DNA of 44,961 nt from Tannerellaceae bacterium (GCA_031284375.1 JAISZY010000201.1:1-44961), one strand, 5' to 3'. Positions 28,419-38,500 are shown, counted from the stretch's first letter. A program made the numbers and translations. The notes: generated from the sequence alone by a model not told the origin.

Positions 28419-28463
28419 TATTCACTCACTTTTAGGACGAATAAACGGAACATTGCGCCGCCC

Positions 28464-28727
28464 GTTACCGGTAACGCGCCTTCCGTTACCGGTAACGCGT
28501 CACTCGTTACCGGTAACGCGTCTTCCGTTACCGGTAACGAGTCGCTCGTTACTGGTAACGCGTCACTCGTTACCGGTAACGCGTCTTCTGTTACCGGTAA
28601 CGCGCCGCTCGTTACCGGTAACGCGCCGCCCGTTACCGGTAACGAGCCGCCCGTTACCGGTAACGCGCCTTCTGTTACCGGTAACGCGTCACTCGTTACC
28701 GGTAACGCGTCGCTCATTCCCGGGAAC
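28464..28727. repeat. 13-unit palindrome array with exact 21-bp period
   Basis: The 12-bp palindrome GTTACCGGTAAC recurs every 21 bp from 28464 to 28706, twelve times, with one internal variant (GTTACTGGTAAC at 28548). A thirteenth, changed palindrome, ATTCCCGGGAAC, lies in phase at 28716. The 9-bp spacers follow a restricted pattern, G(C/A)G(T/C)C plus ACTC, TTCC/TTCT, GCTC or GCCC; blocks of spacers recur, which indicates growth by duplication of several units. Because 21 is a multiple of 3, both strands stay open and give false ORFs with LPVTR/PVTGGAL-like repeats. It lies between recO and cca. The spacers are too short and the repeats too palindromic for CRISPR. Confidence 0.95.
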
Positions 28728-28841
28728 GAGTCGCTCCGGGCATCTTCCGGATAAGAGGTAAGAAAAAATGAGCCGGCGGCGATATTTATCCGTCTGAAGA
28801 TATATCTTTGCCTTCCGTAACAGAGTATTAGATAAACGAAA
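28728..28841 (+). promoter_or_regulatory. Region upstream of cca with a possible -7 box
   Basis: TATCTTTG at 28803-28810 matches the -7 consensus and lies about 31 bp before the cca ATG. No -33 TTTG is visible at the right distance, so the promoter call is tentative. Nothing else is recognised between the array and cca. Confidence 0.45.
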
Positions 28842-30269
28842 ATGGCTATTTTGGATTGGAAAGAACCTTTTACTATCGTATCGGAAGCTGCCGGCGAGTT
28901 GAATATAGACGCCTATTTGATTGGCGGATACGTGCGGGATTTGTTTCTGCATCGCCCCTCCAAAGATATAGATATTGTAGCCGTAGGAAGCGGCATAAAA
29001 CTGGCGCAAGCCGTATCGGCAAAGATGGGGCGAGGCACGAAACTGACGGTTTTCAAGAACTTCGGAACAGCGCAGGTGAAAAGCCGGCAATGGGAACTTG
29101 AGTTTGTAGGCGCACGAAAAGAATCGTATACCCGCGATAGCCGTAAACCGGTGGTGGAGAACGGAACGCTGGAAGACGACCAAAACCGGCGCGACTTTAC
29201 AATCAATGCGATTGCCCTTTGCCTCAACCGAAACCATTACGGCGAGCTGATAGACCCTTTCGACGGCCTCCGCGATATGGACAACCTTACGATACGTACT
29301 CCCCTCGACCCGGATATCACCTTTAGCGACGACCCTTTGCGTATGATGCGGGCCGTCCGCTTTGCCTCGCAGTTGGGCTTCTTTATCGACCCGGATACCT
29401 TCGACGCCATAGAACGGAACCGGGAACGAATCGGCATCGTATCGAAAGAACGGATTGTGGACGAGCTGAATAAAATCATCCTCTCGCCCCGCCCCTCCGT
29501 TGGATTTGAATTGCTGGAGCTTTCCGGCCTGCTGCCCCTTATCTTTCCCGAACTCAGCGCCCTGAAAGGCGTGGAGACGAAGGAAGGCATCGGTCATAAA
29601 GACAATTTTGCGCATACGCTGATGGTGCTCGACCGCCTCAGCCGGCATACCGACAATGTATGGCTCCGCTGGAGCGCCCTTTTTCACGACATCGGCAAGC
29701 CGGCCACGAAGCGGTGGGATAACCGTTTGGGGTGGACGTTTCATAACCATAATTTCATTGGCGAACGGATGCTGCCCGGTATTTTCCGGAAGATGAAGCT
29801 GCCGATGAACGAGAAGATGAAGTATGTTCAGAAAATGGTAAACCTGCACATGCGCCCCATTGTTTTGTCGGACGATGAAGTGACCGACTCGGCCATTCGT
29901 CGCCTGCTTTTCGATGCGGGCGACGATATAGACGACCTGATGCTGCTATGCGAGGCCGATATTACGAGCAAAAACCCGGAGAAGGTAAAACGCTTTCTGA
30001 ATAATTTCCGCCTCGTTCGCCGTAAGCTGATAGAGATAGAGGAAAAAGACCGGATACGCAACTTTCAGCCGCCCGTTACGGGCGAGGAGATTATGTCCCT
30101 CTTCGGCCTGCCGCCTTCCCGTCCTGTAGGCGTTTTGAAAGAAGCGATTAAGAATGCCATTCTGGATGGCGTAATTCCCAACGAATACGAAGCGGCTCAT
30201 GCCTTCATGATGCGGAAGGCGGAGCAGATGGGTTTGTTCTCGACCCGTCCAGACGAACCACCGAACTAA
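28842..30269 (+). CDS. cca: CCA tRNA nucleotidyltransferase with HD domain
   Basis: The protein has 475 residues. The nucleotidyltransferase head has [22 protein letters not shown], with the metal-binding DID acids, [13 protein letters not shown] and [13 protein letters not shown]. The tRNA-binding helices follow ([19 protein letters not shown]). An HD domain has [33 protein letters not shown] and [10 protein letters not shown]. It adds or repairs the 3' CCA end of tRNAs. Its 3' end overlaps the convergent rel gene by 65 bp. Confidence 0.96.
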   Translation: MAILDWKEPFTIVSEAAGELNIDAYLIGGYVRDLFLHRPSKDIDIVAVGSGIKLAQAVSAKMGRGTKLTVFKNFGTAQVKSRQWELEFVGARKESYTRDSRKPVVENGTLEDDQNRRDFTINAIALCLNRNHYGELIDPFDGLRDMDNLTIRTPLDPDITFSDDPLRMMRAVRFASQLGFFIDPDTFDAIERNRERIGIVSKERIVDELNKIILSPRPSVGFELLELSGLLPLIFPELSALKGVETKEGIGHKDNFAHTLMVLDRLSRHTDNVWLRWSALFHDIGKPATKRWDNRLGWTFHNHNFIGERMLPGIFRKMKLPMNEKMKYVQKMVNLHMRPIVLSDDEVTDSAIRRLLFDAGDDIDDLMLLCEADITSKNPEKVKRFLNNFRLVRRKLIEIEEKDRIRNFQPPVTGEEIMSLFGLPPSRPVGVLKEAIKNAILDGVIPNEYEAAHAFMMRKAEQMGLFSTRPDEPPN

Positions 30270-32463
30270 CGCCTTTGGTGTTTTTTATTTTCCCAACCAA
30301 TTGCGCCAACGAATTGGAATCTTTCACCCATACGCCAAAGTTGCCTTGAAAGAAGCCGTCTACGGAATCAATTGTAAAAGAACGCAGCGAAACGCCTTTC
30401 TCCTTTCCGATGACGGAGGTGATGTTGGTCACGATGGCAATGTCGTCTCGTCCGGTTACTAAAAGGTTCACCACGTAATCGTTGGCTCCCTTTCCGCTCC
30501 AGCGAGCCTCCACGATGCGATATCCGAAGCGGGCGCGCATTTCCGGTTCGTTGGGACAGTTTTTCCGGTGTATTTTAATCCCCTGGGTGGAGACAAAGCC
30601 GAAGATATCGTCGCCAAAGATGGGATTACAGCATTTGGCTAATTTATAATCTATTCCCGTCAGGTCTTTATCTATGACTAAGAGGTCTTGTTGCGAAGCC
30701 GTTTCTTCGGCTTGAGTGATGGCCACGAAGTTTTCGGCGCTACGCACTTCTTGTTCTCCGGTTTCTTTTTCTTTTCGTTCCAATTCCAAATACTCTTCCA
30801 TCACCTGGTTGGGGTCGAGTTTCTCGTCGGCGATATCTAAATAGAACTCCGTTACCGTCTTGTATCCTTTCTTTTTGATGTAGCGCATCAACACAGCCTC
30901 GTCCGGCTCTATTTTGCGATGTTTAAAGCGGCGTTGCACCATTTCTTTGGCCAAATCGACATTTTGGGCCACCTCTTCCCGCAGAGCTTGTTTTATTTTG
31001 ATACGCGCCTTGGAGGTAGTCACAAACGACAGCCATCCTCGTTTGGGCGACTGTGTGGGCGAGGTTTGTATCATCACCGTATCTCCGTTGTTGAGGATAT
31101 GTCGTATCGGCACATTTTTTTCGTTCACTTTGGCCGAGACGCATTTGCTACCCAAGGCCGTATGTACGGCAAAGGCAAAGTCGAGCACGGTAGCCCCTTT
31201 GGGTAGTTTTATCAGTTTCCCCTGAGGGGTGAAGACGTAAATCTCGTCTTTGTACAAATCCATCCGGAAGTTTTTCATCAAATCGTACGGATTGGAATCT
31301 TTCGATTCGAGGGCCATACGTACATTGGTAAGAAATTCGTCGAGGCCGCTTTCTTCTTTTACACCCTTGTATTTCCAATGCGCGGCGAGTCCCCGTTCGG
31401 CAATTTCGTCCATGCGCCGGGTGCGTATCTGCACCTCCACCCATCGGTTTTGAGGCCCCATAACGGTGGTGTGCAAGCTTTCGTATCCGTTACTTTTGGG
31501 GATGGAAATCCAATCCTTCATCCGTTTGGGATTGGGTTGATACATATTGGTTATAATGGAAAAAGCCCTCCAACATTCCGAGCGCTCCTTTTCGGTAGAT
31601 TCAAAGGGCATATCAAGGATGACACGGATGGCAAACAAGTCGTATATATTCTCGAACTCGATGTTCTGCTTTTTCAGTTTATTGTAAATCGAGTGGATGG
31701 ATTTGGTACGTCCCTTTATATCGAAGACAAAATGTTCTTCTTCCAATTTCTCTTTTACCGGTTTGATAAACTCGGCGATATAGGCATCTCTGGAGCGTTT
31801 TGTTTCGCTCAGTTTCGCCTTGATAAAACCGAATTGTTCCGGTTCCGTATATTTGAGCGAGAGGTCTTCCATTTCTCCTTTTATGGCGTAAAGTCCCAGC
31901 CGGTGGGCTAAGGGGGCATACAGGTAAGAGGCTTCGCCGGCCAGCCGTTCGCGGTCTTTGGCATTTACGAAAAGTTTTCCCATACGCATCATGTAAAGGC
32001 GGTCGGCAATCATGAGCAGGATAACTCGCACATCTTCGGCAAAAGAGAAAAGGAGTCGGTGAAAATTTTCGGAGTCGATAGCCGTATTGCGGGCATATAA
32101 ATCGGATGTTTTCAGTAGCCGGCTAATGATTTGCGCTACATCTTTGCCGAATAACTTCTCTACTTCGTCTGTCGAAACTAATTGTTTCAATACCGGTCGA
32201 TACAACAAAAGCGCCAGCAGCGGCGTACGTCGTAATCCGATTTCGCAAGCTGCAATCAATGCGGTATCCATATTGCGCAAAAGCCCGTTGATTCCGTTTT
32301 TGTCTCTTCCGTAGCAATCTAACGAAATCACTCGCTGCATCAATTTCCGCATCTTACTTACGTCACCTTTTTCTTCAAATCCATACAGCGCCCGTAGCAG
32401 TTGCCTGTATTTGGAAAAAAACAATTGTTTTTCTTCCGGCGTAAAAAATAGAACCTGATTCAT
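30205..32463 (-). CDS. RelA/SpoT-family (p)ppGpp synthetase with decayed hydrolase site
   Basis: The protein has 752 residues and the long RSH layout. The N-terminal hydrolase-type domain lacks the HDxxED motif: the equivalent region (~82-95) reads [14 protein letters not shown], and the usual ADRLHNMR is ADRLYMMR (~153-160). The synthetase domain (~240-365) looks intact: [40 protein letters not shown], and VEVQIRT followed by HWKYK. A TGS domain ([29 protein letters not shown]), a zinc-finger-like [15 protein letters not shown] and a C-terminal ACT domain follow. It should make but not degrade (p)ppGpp, so a separate hydrolase is expected elsewhere in the genome. It is divergent from ftsX, and its stop lies inside the 3' end of cca. 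Confidence 0.93.
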   Translation of the reverse strand: MNQVLFFTPEEKQLFFSKYRQLLRALYGFEEKGDVSKMRKLMQRVISLDCYGRDKNGINGLLRNMDTALIAACEIGLRRTPLLALLLYRPVLKQLVSTDEVEKLFGKDVAQIISRLLKTSDLYARNTAIDSENFHRLLFSFAEDVRVILLMIADRLYMMRMGKLFVNAKDRERLAGEASYLYAPLAHRLGLYAIKGEMEDLSLKYTEPEQFGFIKAKLSETKRSRDAYIAEFIKPVKEKLEEEHFVFDIKGRTKSIHSIYNKLKKQNIEFENIYDLFAIRVILDMPFESTEKERSECWRAFSIITNMYQPNPKRMKDWISIPKSNGYESLHTTVMGPQNRWVEVQIRTRRMDEIAERGLAAHWKYKGVKEESGLDEFLTNVRMALESKDSNPYDLMKNFRMDLYKDEIYVFTPQGKLIKLPKGATVLDFAFAVHTALGSKCVSAKVNEKNVPIRHILNNGDTVMIQTSPTQSPKRGWLSFVTTSKARIKIKQALREEVAQNVDLAKEMVQRRFKHRKIEPDEAVLMRYIKKKGYKTVTEFYLDIADEKLDPNQVMEEYLELERKEKETGEQEVRSAENFVAITQAEETASQQDLLVIDKDLTGIDYKLAKCCNPIFGDDIFGFVSTQGIKIHRKNCPNEPEMRARFGYRIVEARWSGKGANDYVVNLLVTGRDDIAIVTNITSVIGKEKGVSLRSFTIDSVDGFFQGNFGVWVKDSNSLAQLVGKIKNTKGVSSVVRLDGSRTNPSAPPSAS

Positions 32464-32666
32464 ACGTCTTGCTTTATTATGTGAATTTCTGAATAAACCT
32501 CATGCTTCATGCGCGTAAAAGTACGAAAGATTCTGTTACGAAACAGACGTTAAAGAAATAAAAATGTCACCTTATTATGCAAATTATTTGTTCTTTTGCA
32601 AAGAATTCGGGGAGGTGTAGCTCTGCGGGTTTTCCGGACTTGTACAATTGTAATTTAGGATATTGG

Positions 32667-33545
32667 ATGGCAGAAAACAAAAAGATCGGTATTGTTTCTT
32701 TTTTCAACTCTCGTGTTACTTCAGTAATCAGTATTGCTTTGGTTCTTTTCCTGTTAGGATTAATCTTCTTAATGGCTTTACTGGGGAATCAGTTGTCGGA
32801 TTATGTGAAGGAGAACATTTCTTTTTCCGTTATCCTGAAAGATGATATAAAAGAATCCGATGTAAAGAAAATACAAAAGAACTTGGACGATTTGGTTTTC
32901 ATCAAATCGACGGAATACATTTCTAAAGAACAGGCGGCAAAAGAATTGGAAGCAGAGTTGGGAGAAAACCCGGAAACATTCCTTGGATTCAATCCCCTGC
33001 AAGCATCTATCGACGTGAAGCTTTATTCCGAATATGCGAATGCCGATAGCCTGCAAATCATCGAGAAAAGACTTAAAACCTACACATCCGTGTCCGAATT
33101 GCTTTACAGGAAAGATATGATGCAAATTGTAAATGATAATATAAAAAGGGTAGGTTTCGTTTTGTTGACGCTGGCTTTCATGTTGATGATTATTTCGTTT
33201 GTACTCATTAGCAATACCATCCGTTTGCTGATTTATTCAAAGCGTTTCCTTATTCATACGATGCAGTTGGTAGGGGCTACCGCGGATTTTATCCGGAAAC
33301 CTTTTGTCAACTACAACATAGTGAGCGGTATTTTTGCTTCCATACTGGCAATATTGATGCTAATCGGCGCGTTGTATTATTTGCAGCGCGAATTGGCGGG
33401 ATTTGTACAAATGCTGGATACCGGGATGTTATTGCTTGTTTTTGTATCCGTATTTATTCTGGGTATCGCACTGTCTGTTGTTGCTACCGTATTAGCCGTA
33501 AACAGATACTTGCACATGAAAGTAGATGAATTGTATTATATATAA
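32667..33545 (+). CDS. ftsX: Cell-division ABC transporter permease FtsX
   Basis: The protein has 292 residues from this start. Its first membrane segment (VISIALVLFLLGLIFLMAL) is followed by the extracytoplasmic FtsX loop (SFSVILKDDIKESDVKKIQK, with SKEQAAKELEAELGE) and three further C-terminal membrane segments. It should pair with FtsE and regulate peptidoglycan hydrolases at the septum. An upstream in-frame ATG at 32577 would add 30 residues unlike any FtsX leader (MQIICSFAKNSGRCSSAGFP), so 32667 is preferred. It begins the string ftsX-DUF3098-uppP-truB-queA-folK, which I recognise as a Bacteroidetes order. ftsE is not adjacent. Confidence 0.93.
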   Translation: MAENKKIGIVSFFNSRVTSVISIALVLFLLGLIFLMALLGNQLSDYVKENISFSVILKDDIKESDVKKIQKNLDDLVFIKSTEYISKEQAAKELEAELGENPETFLGFNPLQASIDVKLYSEYANADSLQIIEKRLKTYTSVSELLYRKDMMQIVNDNIKRVGFVLLTLAFMLMIISFVLISNTIRLLIYSKRFLIHTMQLVGATADFIRKPFVNYNIVSGIFASILAILMLIGALYYLQRELAGFVQMLDTGMLLLVFVSVFILGIALSVVATVLAVNRYLHMKVDELYYI

Positions 33546-33557
33546 AAGTAAAAAAAC

Positions 33558-33800
33558 ATGCAGAAAAGAAATTTTGCTTTCGGGAAAGATAATTTTATTC
33601 TGATAGTCGTTGCTGTGGCGATTATCATCGTTGGTTTTGTGTTGATGAGTGGAGGCCGTTCCGCCGACGGAGTATCGTACAATCCCGATATATTCGGCGC
33701 CCAACGCATCACAATAGCGCCAATCGTTACCATGATTGGCTTCGGGTTGATGGTCTTTGGTATTTTGAAAAACAGCAAAGAGAAGCAAACCAAAGAATGA
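33558..33800 (+). CDS. DUF3098 small membrane protein
   Basis: This 80-residue protein has two membrane segments (~13-32 [20 protein letters not shown]; ~55-73 [17 protein letters not shown]). They flank a short conserved loop, [16 protein letters not shown], and a charged tail. The pattern matches DUF3098, known from Bacteroidetes and encoded between ftsX and uppP. Function is unknown; context suggests a role in envelope or division. Its stop overlaps the uppP start by 4 bp. Confidence 0.9.
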   Translation: MQKRNFAFGKDNFILIVVAVAIIIVGFVLMSGGRSADGVSYNPDIFGAQRITIAPIVTMIGFGLMVFGILKNSKEKQTKE

Positions 33801-34591
33801 GCGCCCTCGAAATTATTCTTATTGCAATAGTAGAAGGATTGACCGAGTTTTTGCCGATCTCTTCTACGGGACACATGATGATAACGCAAGGATTGTTGGG
33901 TATGGAGAGTACTGATTTTGTGAAAGCATTCATTGTCATCATTCAATTTGGAGCGATATTGTCGGTAGTCTGTTTGTATTGGAAGTATTTTTTTCAAGGT
34001 TGGGATTTTTATTGGAAATTGCTGGTTGCATTCCTTCCGGCAGCTATTGTAGGCTTGTTGTTCGGCGATTATATCGACAGCCTGCTCGAACGGGTAGAGA
34101 TTGTGGCGGTGATGCTGGTTGTGGGAGGAATCTTTATGCTGTTTGTGGATAAAATCTTTAACCCTTCGAAAGAATCGCAGGAGATAACAAAGAAGAAAGC
34201 CCTGTATATCGGGCTTTTTCAATGTATCGCGATGATTCCGGGAGTTTCCCGTTCGATGGCAACCATTGTAGGAGGTATGACGCAGAAACTTTCGCGCAAG
34301 ACGGCTACCGAGTTCTCCTTTTTCTTAGCAGTCCCCACCATGTTTGCCGCATCAGCTTACAAACTACTGAAGCTGCTTTTGCATCCAAGCGGGACGGAGA
34401 TTTTAATCCGGAATTTACCGGCGTTACTTATAGGGAATGTTATCGCATTTATGGTAGCTTTGGTTGCCATCCGTTTTTTTATCGGATATGTAACCCGGTA
34501 CGGATTTAAGGCTTTTGGATATTATCGCATCTTGGTGGGAGGAATTATTTTGATATTGGTATTAACAGGACATAATTTACAGATTGTTTGA
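33797..34591 (+). CDS. uppP: Undecaprenyl-diphosphatase
   Basis: At 264 residues this is a multi-pass BacA/UppP protein. The signature is [20 protein letters not shown] near the N-terminus, and the second active-site loop is [20 protein letters not shown]. It recycles undecaprenyl pyrophosphate to the monophosphate carrier for peptidoglycan and surface glycans. It overlaps DUF3098 upstream and truB downstream by 4 bp each, so the operon is tightly coupled. Confidence 0.96.
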   Translation: MSALEIILIAIVEGLTEFLPISSTGHMMITQGLLGMESTDFVKAFIVIIQFGAILSVVCLYWKYFFQGWDFYWKLLVAFLPAAIVGLLFGDYIDSLLERVEIVAVMLVVGGIFMLFVDKIFNPSKESQEITKKKALYIGLFQCIAMIPGVSRSMATIVGGMTQKLSRKTATEFSFFLAVPTMFAASAYKLLKLLLHPSGTEILIRNLPALLIGNVIAFMVALVAIRFFIGYVTRYGFKAFGYYRILVGGIILILVLTGHNLQIV

Positions 34592-35292
34592 TGAATTTTT
34601 TAGAAGGAGAGGTCGTCTATCTGAATAAACCGAAAGAATGGACGTCCTTCGATTTAGTGAACCGGTTTCGCTACAAGCTAACAAGGAAATTGCACGTAAA
34701 AAAGATAAAAGTGGGACATGCCGGAACACTCGACCCTCTGGCTACCGGTGTGATGATTATATGTACAGGGAAGGCAACCAAACGAATTGACGAGTTTCAA
34801 TACCAAACGAAAGAATATGTGGCCACATTGAAGTTGGGAGAAACAACCCCTTCTTTCGATTTGGAAGAAGCAATAGACCGGGTTTATCCCACGGAGCATA
34901 TTACGAAAGAGAGCGTAGAAAAAGCTTTACAGTTGTTTGTGGGTACGATTCAGCAAATACCTCCGATTTTTTCCGCCGTGAAAATAAACGGTAAAAGAGC
35001 CTATAAATTCGCCAGGAAAGGAAAAACGGTAGAACTGAAACCTAAAACCTTGCAGATAGACGAACTGGAATTGCTGGAATGTTGCTTGCCGGTCATTACC
35101 CTACGTGTAGTATGCAGCAAAGGCACCTATATCCGGGCATTGGCAAGAGACATTGGAGAAGCGTTGCAATCGGGGGCTCACCTTATCGCTTTGGAACGTA
35201 CACGGATTGGAAACATAACAGTCGGCATGTGTTTGCCGGTAGAGAAAATAGATTCCTTTCTGGATGAAGTAACAATAGAAACAATAGATTAA
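34588..35292 (+). CDS. truB: tRNA pseudouridine(55) synthase
   Basis: This 234-residue protein starts with [20 protein letters not shown] and has [20 protein letters not shown] with the catalytic Asp. It also has the Y(V)[26 protein letters not shown] and [16 protein letters not shown] blocks of TruB. It makes pseudouridine 55 in the tRNA T loop. It is somewhat shorter than the E. coli enzyme, lacking a C-terminal PUA domain, which is common in Bacteroidetes. It overlaps the uppP stop by 4 bp, and queA follows after 9 bp. Confidence 0.96.
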   Translation: MMNFLEGEVVYLNKPKEWTSFDLVNRFRYKLTRKLHVKKIKVGHAGTLDPLATGVMIICTGKATKRIDEFQYQTKEYVATLKLGETTPSFDLEEAIDRVYPTEHITKESVEKALQLFVGTIQQIPPIFSAVKINGKRAYKFARKGKTVELKPKTLQIDELELLECCLPVITLRVVCSKGTYIRALARDIGEALQSGAHLIALERTRIGNITVGMCLPVEKIDSFLDEVTIETID

Positions 35293-35301
35293 TAACGAAA
35301 T

Positions 35302-36351
35302 ATGAAGCTTTCTAAATTCAAATTTATTTTGCCGGGAGAATTGATTGCATTTCATCCGGCTCCCAATAGGGATGAATCACGTATGATGGTGATACATCGC
35401 AAAACAGGGCAAATAGAACACAAAGTGTTTAAAGAGATCTTAGATTATTTTGGAGCAAAAGATGTGTTTATCTTCAACAACACCAAAGTCTTTCCTGCTC
35501 GTTTGTATGGGAGCAAAGAAAAGACCGGCGCGCGTATCGAAGTTTTTCTCCTCCGCGAACTCAATCCGGATTTGCGGCTATGGGATGTATTGGTCGATCC
35601 GGCAAGGAAGATACGCATCGGAAACAAGTTGTATTTTGGAGAAAACGACTCGATGGTGGCCGAAGTGATAGACAATACCACGTCGAGAGGACGTACCTTG
35701 CGCTTCCTCTACGACGGGAATCACGACGAGTTTAAAAAGGCGTTGTTTGCATTGGGAGAAACCCCTCTGCCCAAATATATACAACGAGCCGTAGAGCCGG
35801 AAGACGAAATGCGCTATCAGAATATTTTTGCCACAGAAGAAGGCGCCGTCGTAGCTCCGGCTGCCGGCCTGCACTTCAGTAGGGAGTTGATGAAACGACT
35901 GGAAATAAAAGACTGCCGCTTTTCGTACGTGACCGTTCATTCCGGACTGGGAAATTACAGGGAAATAGATGTAGAAGACCTTACGAAACATAAAATGGAT
36001 TCGGAACAAATCATCATCAACGGGCAGGCTACGAAAATTGTAAATGAAGGAAAAGACAACAATCATAAGATATGTGCCGTCGGTACCTCCGCGATGCGAG
36101 CAATCGAAACGGCTGTCAGCACAGACGGACACCTGAAAGAATTTGAAGGGTGGACCAATAAATTTATTTTCCCTCCATACGAATTTAGCGTAGCAACAAA
36201 TATGGTAACAAACTTCCATCTCCCCCTCTCCACCCTGCTGATGATGACGGCCGCCTTTGGCGGATTCGACTTGATTATGGATGCCTACCGGATAGCCATA
36301 GAAGAAAAATATCATTTCGGCGCATACGGAGATGCCATGTTGATTGTCTGA
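35302..36351 (+). CDS. queA: S-adenosylmethionine:tRNA ribosyltransferase-isomerase
   Basis: This 349-residue protein has typical QueA blocks: [75 protein letters not shown] and the C-terminal [17 protein letters not shown]. It builds epoxyqueuosine from 7-aminomethyl-7-deazaguanine in tRNA. It lies between truB and folK in a close operon. No other queuosine gene is in the window. Confidence 0.96.
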   Translation: MKLSKFKFILPGELIAFHPAPNRDESRMMVIHRKTGQIEHKVFKEILDYFGAKDVFIFNNTKVFPARLYGSKEKTGARIEVFLLRELNPDLRLWDVLVDPARKIRIGNKLYFGENDSMVAEVIDNTTSRGRTLRFLYDGNHDEFKKALFALGETPLPKYIQRAVEPEDEMRYQNIFATEEGAVVAPAAGLHFSRELMKRLEIKDCRFSYVTVHSGLGNYREIDVEDLTKHKMDSEQIIINGQATKIVNEGKDNNHKICAVGTSAMRAIETAVSTDGHLKEFEGWTNKFIFPPYEFSVATNMVTNFHLPLSTLLMMTAAFGGFDLIMDAYRIAIEEKYHFGAYGDAMLIV

Positions 36352-36366
36352 ACAGAGAGAAAGGAA

Positions 36367-36825
36367 ATGGCAGCGGCTTATCTGGGATTGGGAACGAATC
36401 TGGGGGAGAAAAAGGAACAACTATCCAAAGCCGTAGCATTATTGGCGGAGAGGGCGGGAAGGATTCTCGCTCTCTCTTCTTTGTACGAAAGTGAGCCGTG
36501 GGGATTTGAGTCCGAAAACAATTTCCTGAACATCGCTCTTGCCTTGGAAACTTCCTTGCCTCCGTTTGAATTACTCCATGTAGCTCAACAAATAGAAAAG
36601 GATATGGGACGTGAAAGGAAAAACGATAACGCTTATCACGACCGTATCATCGACATCGACATCCTGCTGTACGAAAACCTTATCTTGAACACTCCCTCCT
36701 TCATTCTCCCTCATCCTCTGATGCATCGGCGTCGTTTTGTAATCGTTCCCTTAGCCGAAATAGCTCCTCGGCTTGTTCATCCTGTTTTGAAGAAAAATAT
36801 AGAGGAATTACTTCTCTTGCTTTAG
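36367..36825 (+). CDS. folK: 2-amino-4-hydroxy-6-hydroxymethyldihydropteridine diphosphokinase
   Basis: This 152-residue protein is a typical HPPK: AYLGLGTNLGEKKEQLSKAV, LSSLYESEPWGFES, FLNIALALETSLPPFELL and the metal-binding AYHDRIIDIDILLYENL followed by LPHPLMHRRRFVIVPLAEIAP. The usual RWGPRTLDLDI motif is varied to AYHDRIIDIDI but keeps the Asp-x-Asp pair. It pyrophosphorylates the pterin before dihydropteroate synthesis in the folate pathway. It is the last gene of the ftsX-folK string and converges on the minus-strand sigma gene 17 bp further on. Confidence 0.95.
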   Translation: MAAAYLGLGTNLGEKKEQLSKAVALLAERAGRILALSSLYESEPWGFESENNFLNIALALETSLPPFELLHVAQQIEKDMGRERKNDNAYHDRIIDIDILLYENLILNTPSFILPHPLMHRRRFVIVPLAEIAPRLVHPVLKKNIEELLLLL

Positions 36826-36842
36826 CGGCGTCTGTGAGCGCT

Positions 36843-37415
36843 TTATATAAAGAACAAAAATAGAGGCAGGTAATCTTTCAGTTCGATGCGCAGTTGCTTT
36901 AGGGCTTGCTGAATGCGGTAGTCTACTGTTTTGGGTGAAATATTTAATTGGGCGGCTATTTGCTGATAAGTCATGTTTTGAAACCGGTTGAGTTCAAATG
37001 CTTCCCGATAGCTGGCGGGTAGGCGTTGCAGGGCGGCGTCGATTTGCCGGCTTAGTTCTTCTACAATATAAAAGTCGGGGTCTTCGTAGTGAGATTGCCG
37101 GCTTTCGTGCCAATGGTCTATGGCTCTCTGCTTGGATTCGTTGCGGCTGATGAGTGTGAAGCAATTGTTTCTTACCGAACGAAATAAATAGTTGCGAAGC
37201 GATGTTTCTATCGTCCACTCCCGGCTGTTTTCCCAAAGCCGGAGCATCATGTCTTGTACTATCTCCTGGCCGTCTTTGATGTCTACAAATTGCTTGGAGT
37301 AGGCGCAGAGTACGGCGTAATACCTGAGGAATAAAATATCAAATGCTTTCTCGTCCCCTTTCCGAACAGATTGAAAGAGTTCCTCGTCGGTTGTATCGGA
37401 GGGATAGTATTTCAT
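36843..37415 (-). CDS. ECF RNA polymerase sigma factor (FecI-like, Bacteroides expansion)
   Basis: The protein has 190 residues. Region 2 is LFLRYYAVLCAYSKQFVDIK, with GQEIVQDMMLRLWENSREW; region 4 is LPASYREAFELNRFQNMTYQ, with QIAAQLNISPKTVDYRIQQAL. The hydrophobic C-terminus (LKDYLPLFLFFI) is typical of the FecI-like sigma group that partners with FecR and SusC. No fecR is adjacent on this strand; the nearest is at 42842 on the plus strand, next to a susC. Its upstream region runs straight into long repeat copy B. A rearrangement may have separated it from its original partners (inference). Confidence 0.92.
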   Translation of the reverse strand: MKYYPSDTTDEELFQSVRKGDEKAFDILFLRYYAVLCAYSKQFVDIKDGQEIVQDMMLRLWENSREWTIETSLRNYLFRSVRNNCFTLISRNESKQRAIDHWHESRQSHYEDPDFYIVEELSRQIDAALQRLPASYREAFELNRFQNMTYQQIAAQLNISPKTVDYRIQQALKQLRIELKDYLPLFLFFI

Positions 37416-37475
37416 GTGGGTATTTTTATTCAGTGTGTAAAACTAAATACTTCGCAGGAAAGAACAAAGTTTTTT

Positions 37476-38231
37476 GGTTAATTCTTTTTTTAAGGCGCTA
37501 TTGTCCGGAACCACTACAATCCGTGTTTTTGTTTCCTGCTTTTTCTTTCACCGGAGAAAACGGAGTTGGGGTTTCGATGAGTTCTTTTATTTCCTATTCC
37601 GTCAATAGTTTGATAATTAGCTAACTGTCTTTTGTGTTAATAAATATTTGAATTTCTATATTAAATTAAAATATTGTCAAAACATATACATTATGATAGA
37701 ATAAATAAGATTCATACATCATTTCGAAAGTGTATTTTAAAGTTAATTTTACCGGATTTGCTATTTTATAAAAACGATTATACGCTTTTTGGTAATTTGA
37801 TGTCGATGTTTCCCGGAAATGATTGCAATGAGTTCAGGAGATCATTGCAATGAGTTTGAAATTTCATTGTAATGATTTTAAAAATCATTGCAATGACTTT
37901 CCGGAGACATGCTTAAGAAAACTTGAGAACATGGTGAATTATAAAAATTTCACCTATATGTAACATTTTTTATGAAGTCAAATGGGTTCTTAGGCGCAGT
38001 TGATGAAAATAGCATATTGTTGTATTTATATTTAAATATGTGCCTTGTTGTTGTTGCTGCCGATGCTTATGCATCTTAAAGGTGATAACACTCTACTATA
38101 TGCGGCATTTTGTATTTGCCAAACCCTGAAATCCAGGCGTTTTTGAAGATTTCCGGAGGGTTGGAGCGGCAAAAAACGGTTTTTTTCGTTACCAAATCTG
38201 ACAAATAGATAGTTTGACAAAATGTAGAAAG
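37476..38231. repeat. Long dispersed non-coding repeat, copy B
   Basis: This segment is homologous to 2926-3700 in direct orientation. It shares GGTTAATTCTTTTTT at the left, the segment starting CACTACAATCCGTGTTTTTG, TTTGATAATTAGC, TTTTTGGTAATTTGATG, ATTTCACCTATATG and the highly conserved right 91 bp (38122-38212). The copy is a little shorter than copy A. It begins about 60 bp upstream of the minus-strand sigma gene and ends next to an ISL3-like transposase remnant. No ORF is credible. Its middle carries a palindrome array with the same period as in copy A but a different sequence. Confidence 0.88.
37822..37896. repeat. 22-bp-period palindrome array B
   Basis: Four ATTGCAAT/ATTGTAAT palindromes, in a CATT-AATGA context, are centred at 37825.5, 37847.5, 37869.5 and 37890.5, with steps of 22, 22 and 21 bp. 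The spacers (AGTTCAGGAGAT, AGTTTGAAATTT, TTTTAAAAAT-like) are unrelated to those of array A, although the flanking DNA of the two copies is clearly homologous. The position within the long repeat is equivalent to 3288-3385. Confidence 0.82.
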
Positions 38232-38261
38232 GATTCATATCCGGCCGTTCCAATCGTTTGT

Positions 38262-38500
38262 GTTCTGTCATTTACAAAATCCGATTTACAGATCATACTG
38301 GATTATTATCCCAATCTTGGCAAGGCATACCGGCTTCGACAACTGTTTTTGGATATGTTTGAAATTGCCGACAAAGAGGAGGCGATGGGCTATAACGAAC
38401 ATTCTGACTTTGGCCGAATAGTTACAAATGCCCCAATGAGCCAAAGGTTTTCCCCCTTTGGAATCTCCCTGAACGGTCATATTAGAGGAATTCAAAAAAT
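38262..38500 (+). pseudogene. ISL3-like transposase, C-terminal remnant
   Basis: The translation reads SFTKSDLQIILDYYPNLGKA, YRLRQLFLDMFEIADKEEA and further on SLNGHIRGIQKIT. The first part matches the conserved stretch of ISL3-family transposases (a YP-LAKAYRLK-F-IF-DKEEA pattern). The last part resembles their NGHIEGINSKIK motif. The DDE core is absent, and the sequence between the two parts does not fit, so it is a deleted fragment. A short ORF runs through it from 38214 to 38567, but this is not a functional gene. It abuts the right end of long repeat B and lies just before an ECF sigma gene. Confidence 0.5.

Noticed and set aside
28464-28727. CRISPR array
   Set aside because: Repeats are 12-bp perfect palindromes with 9-bp recurring spacers, far too short, and the spacers are not unique.
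28349-28761. Open frames on both strands with repeated LPVTR or PVTGGAL peptides
   Set aside because: They arise because the 21-bp array period is a multiple of three. No ribosome-binding context or plausible start exists, and the minus-strand one runs into recO.
32600-32660. tRNA-like stretch upstream of ftsX
   Set aside because: A GGGGAGGTGTAGCTCTG stretch recalls a D-arm, but no acceptor, anticodon or T-arm pairing can be formed.
32577-32666. Longer FtsX start with 30 extra residues
   Set aside because: The added peptide is cysteine-rich and unlike FtsX leaders; the start at 32667 gives the normal length and topology.
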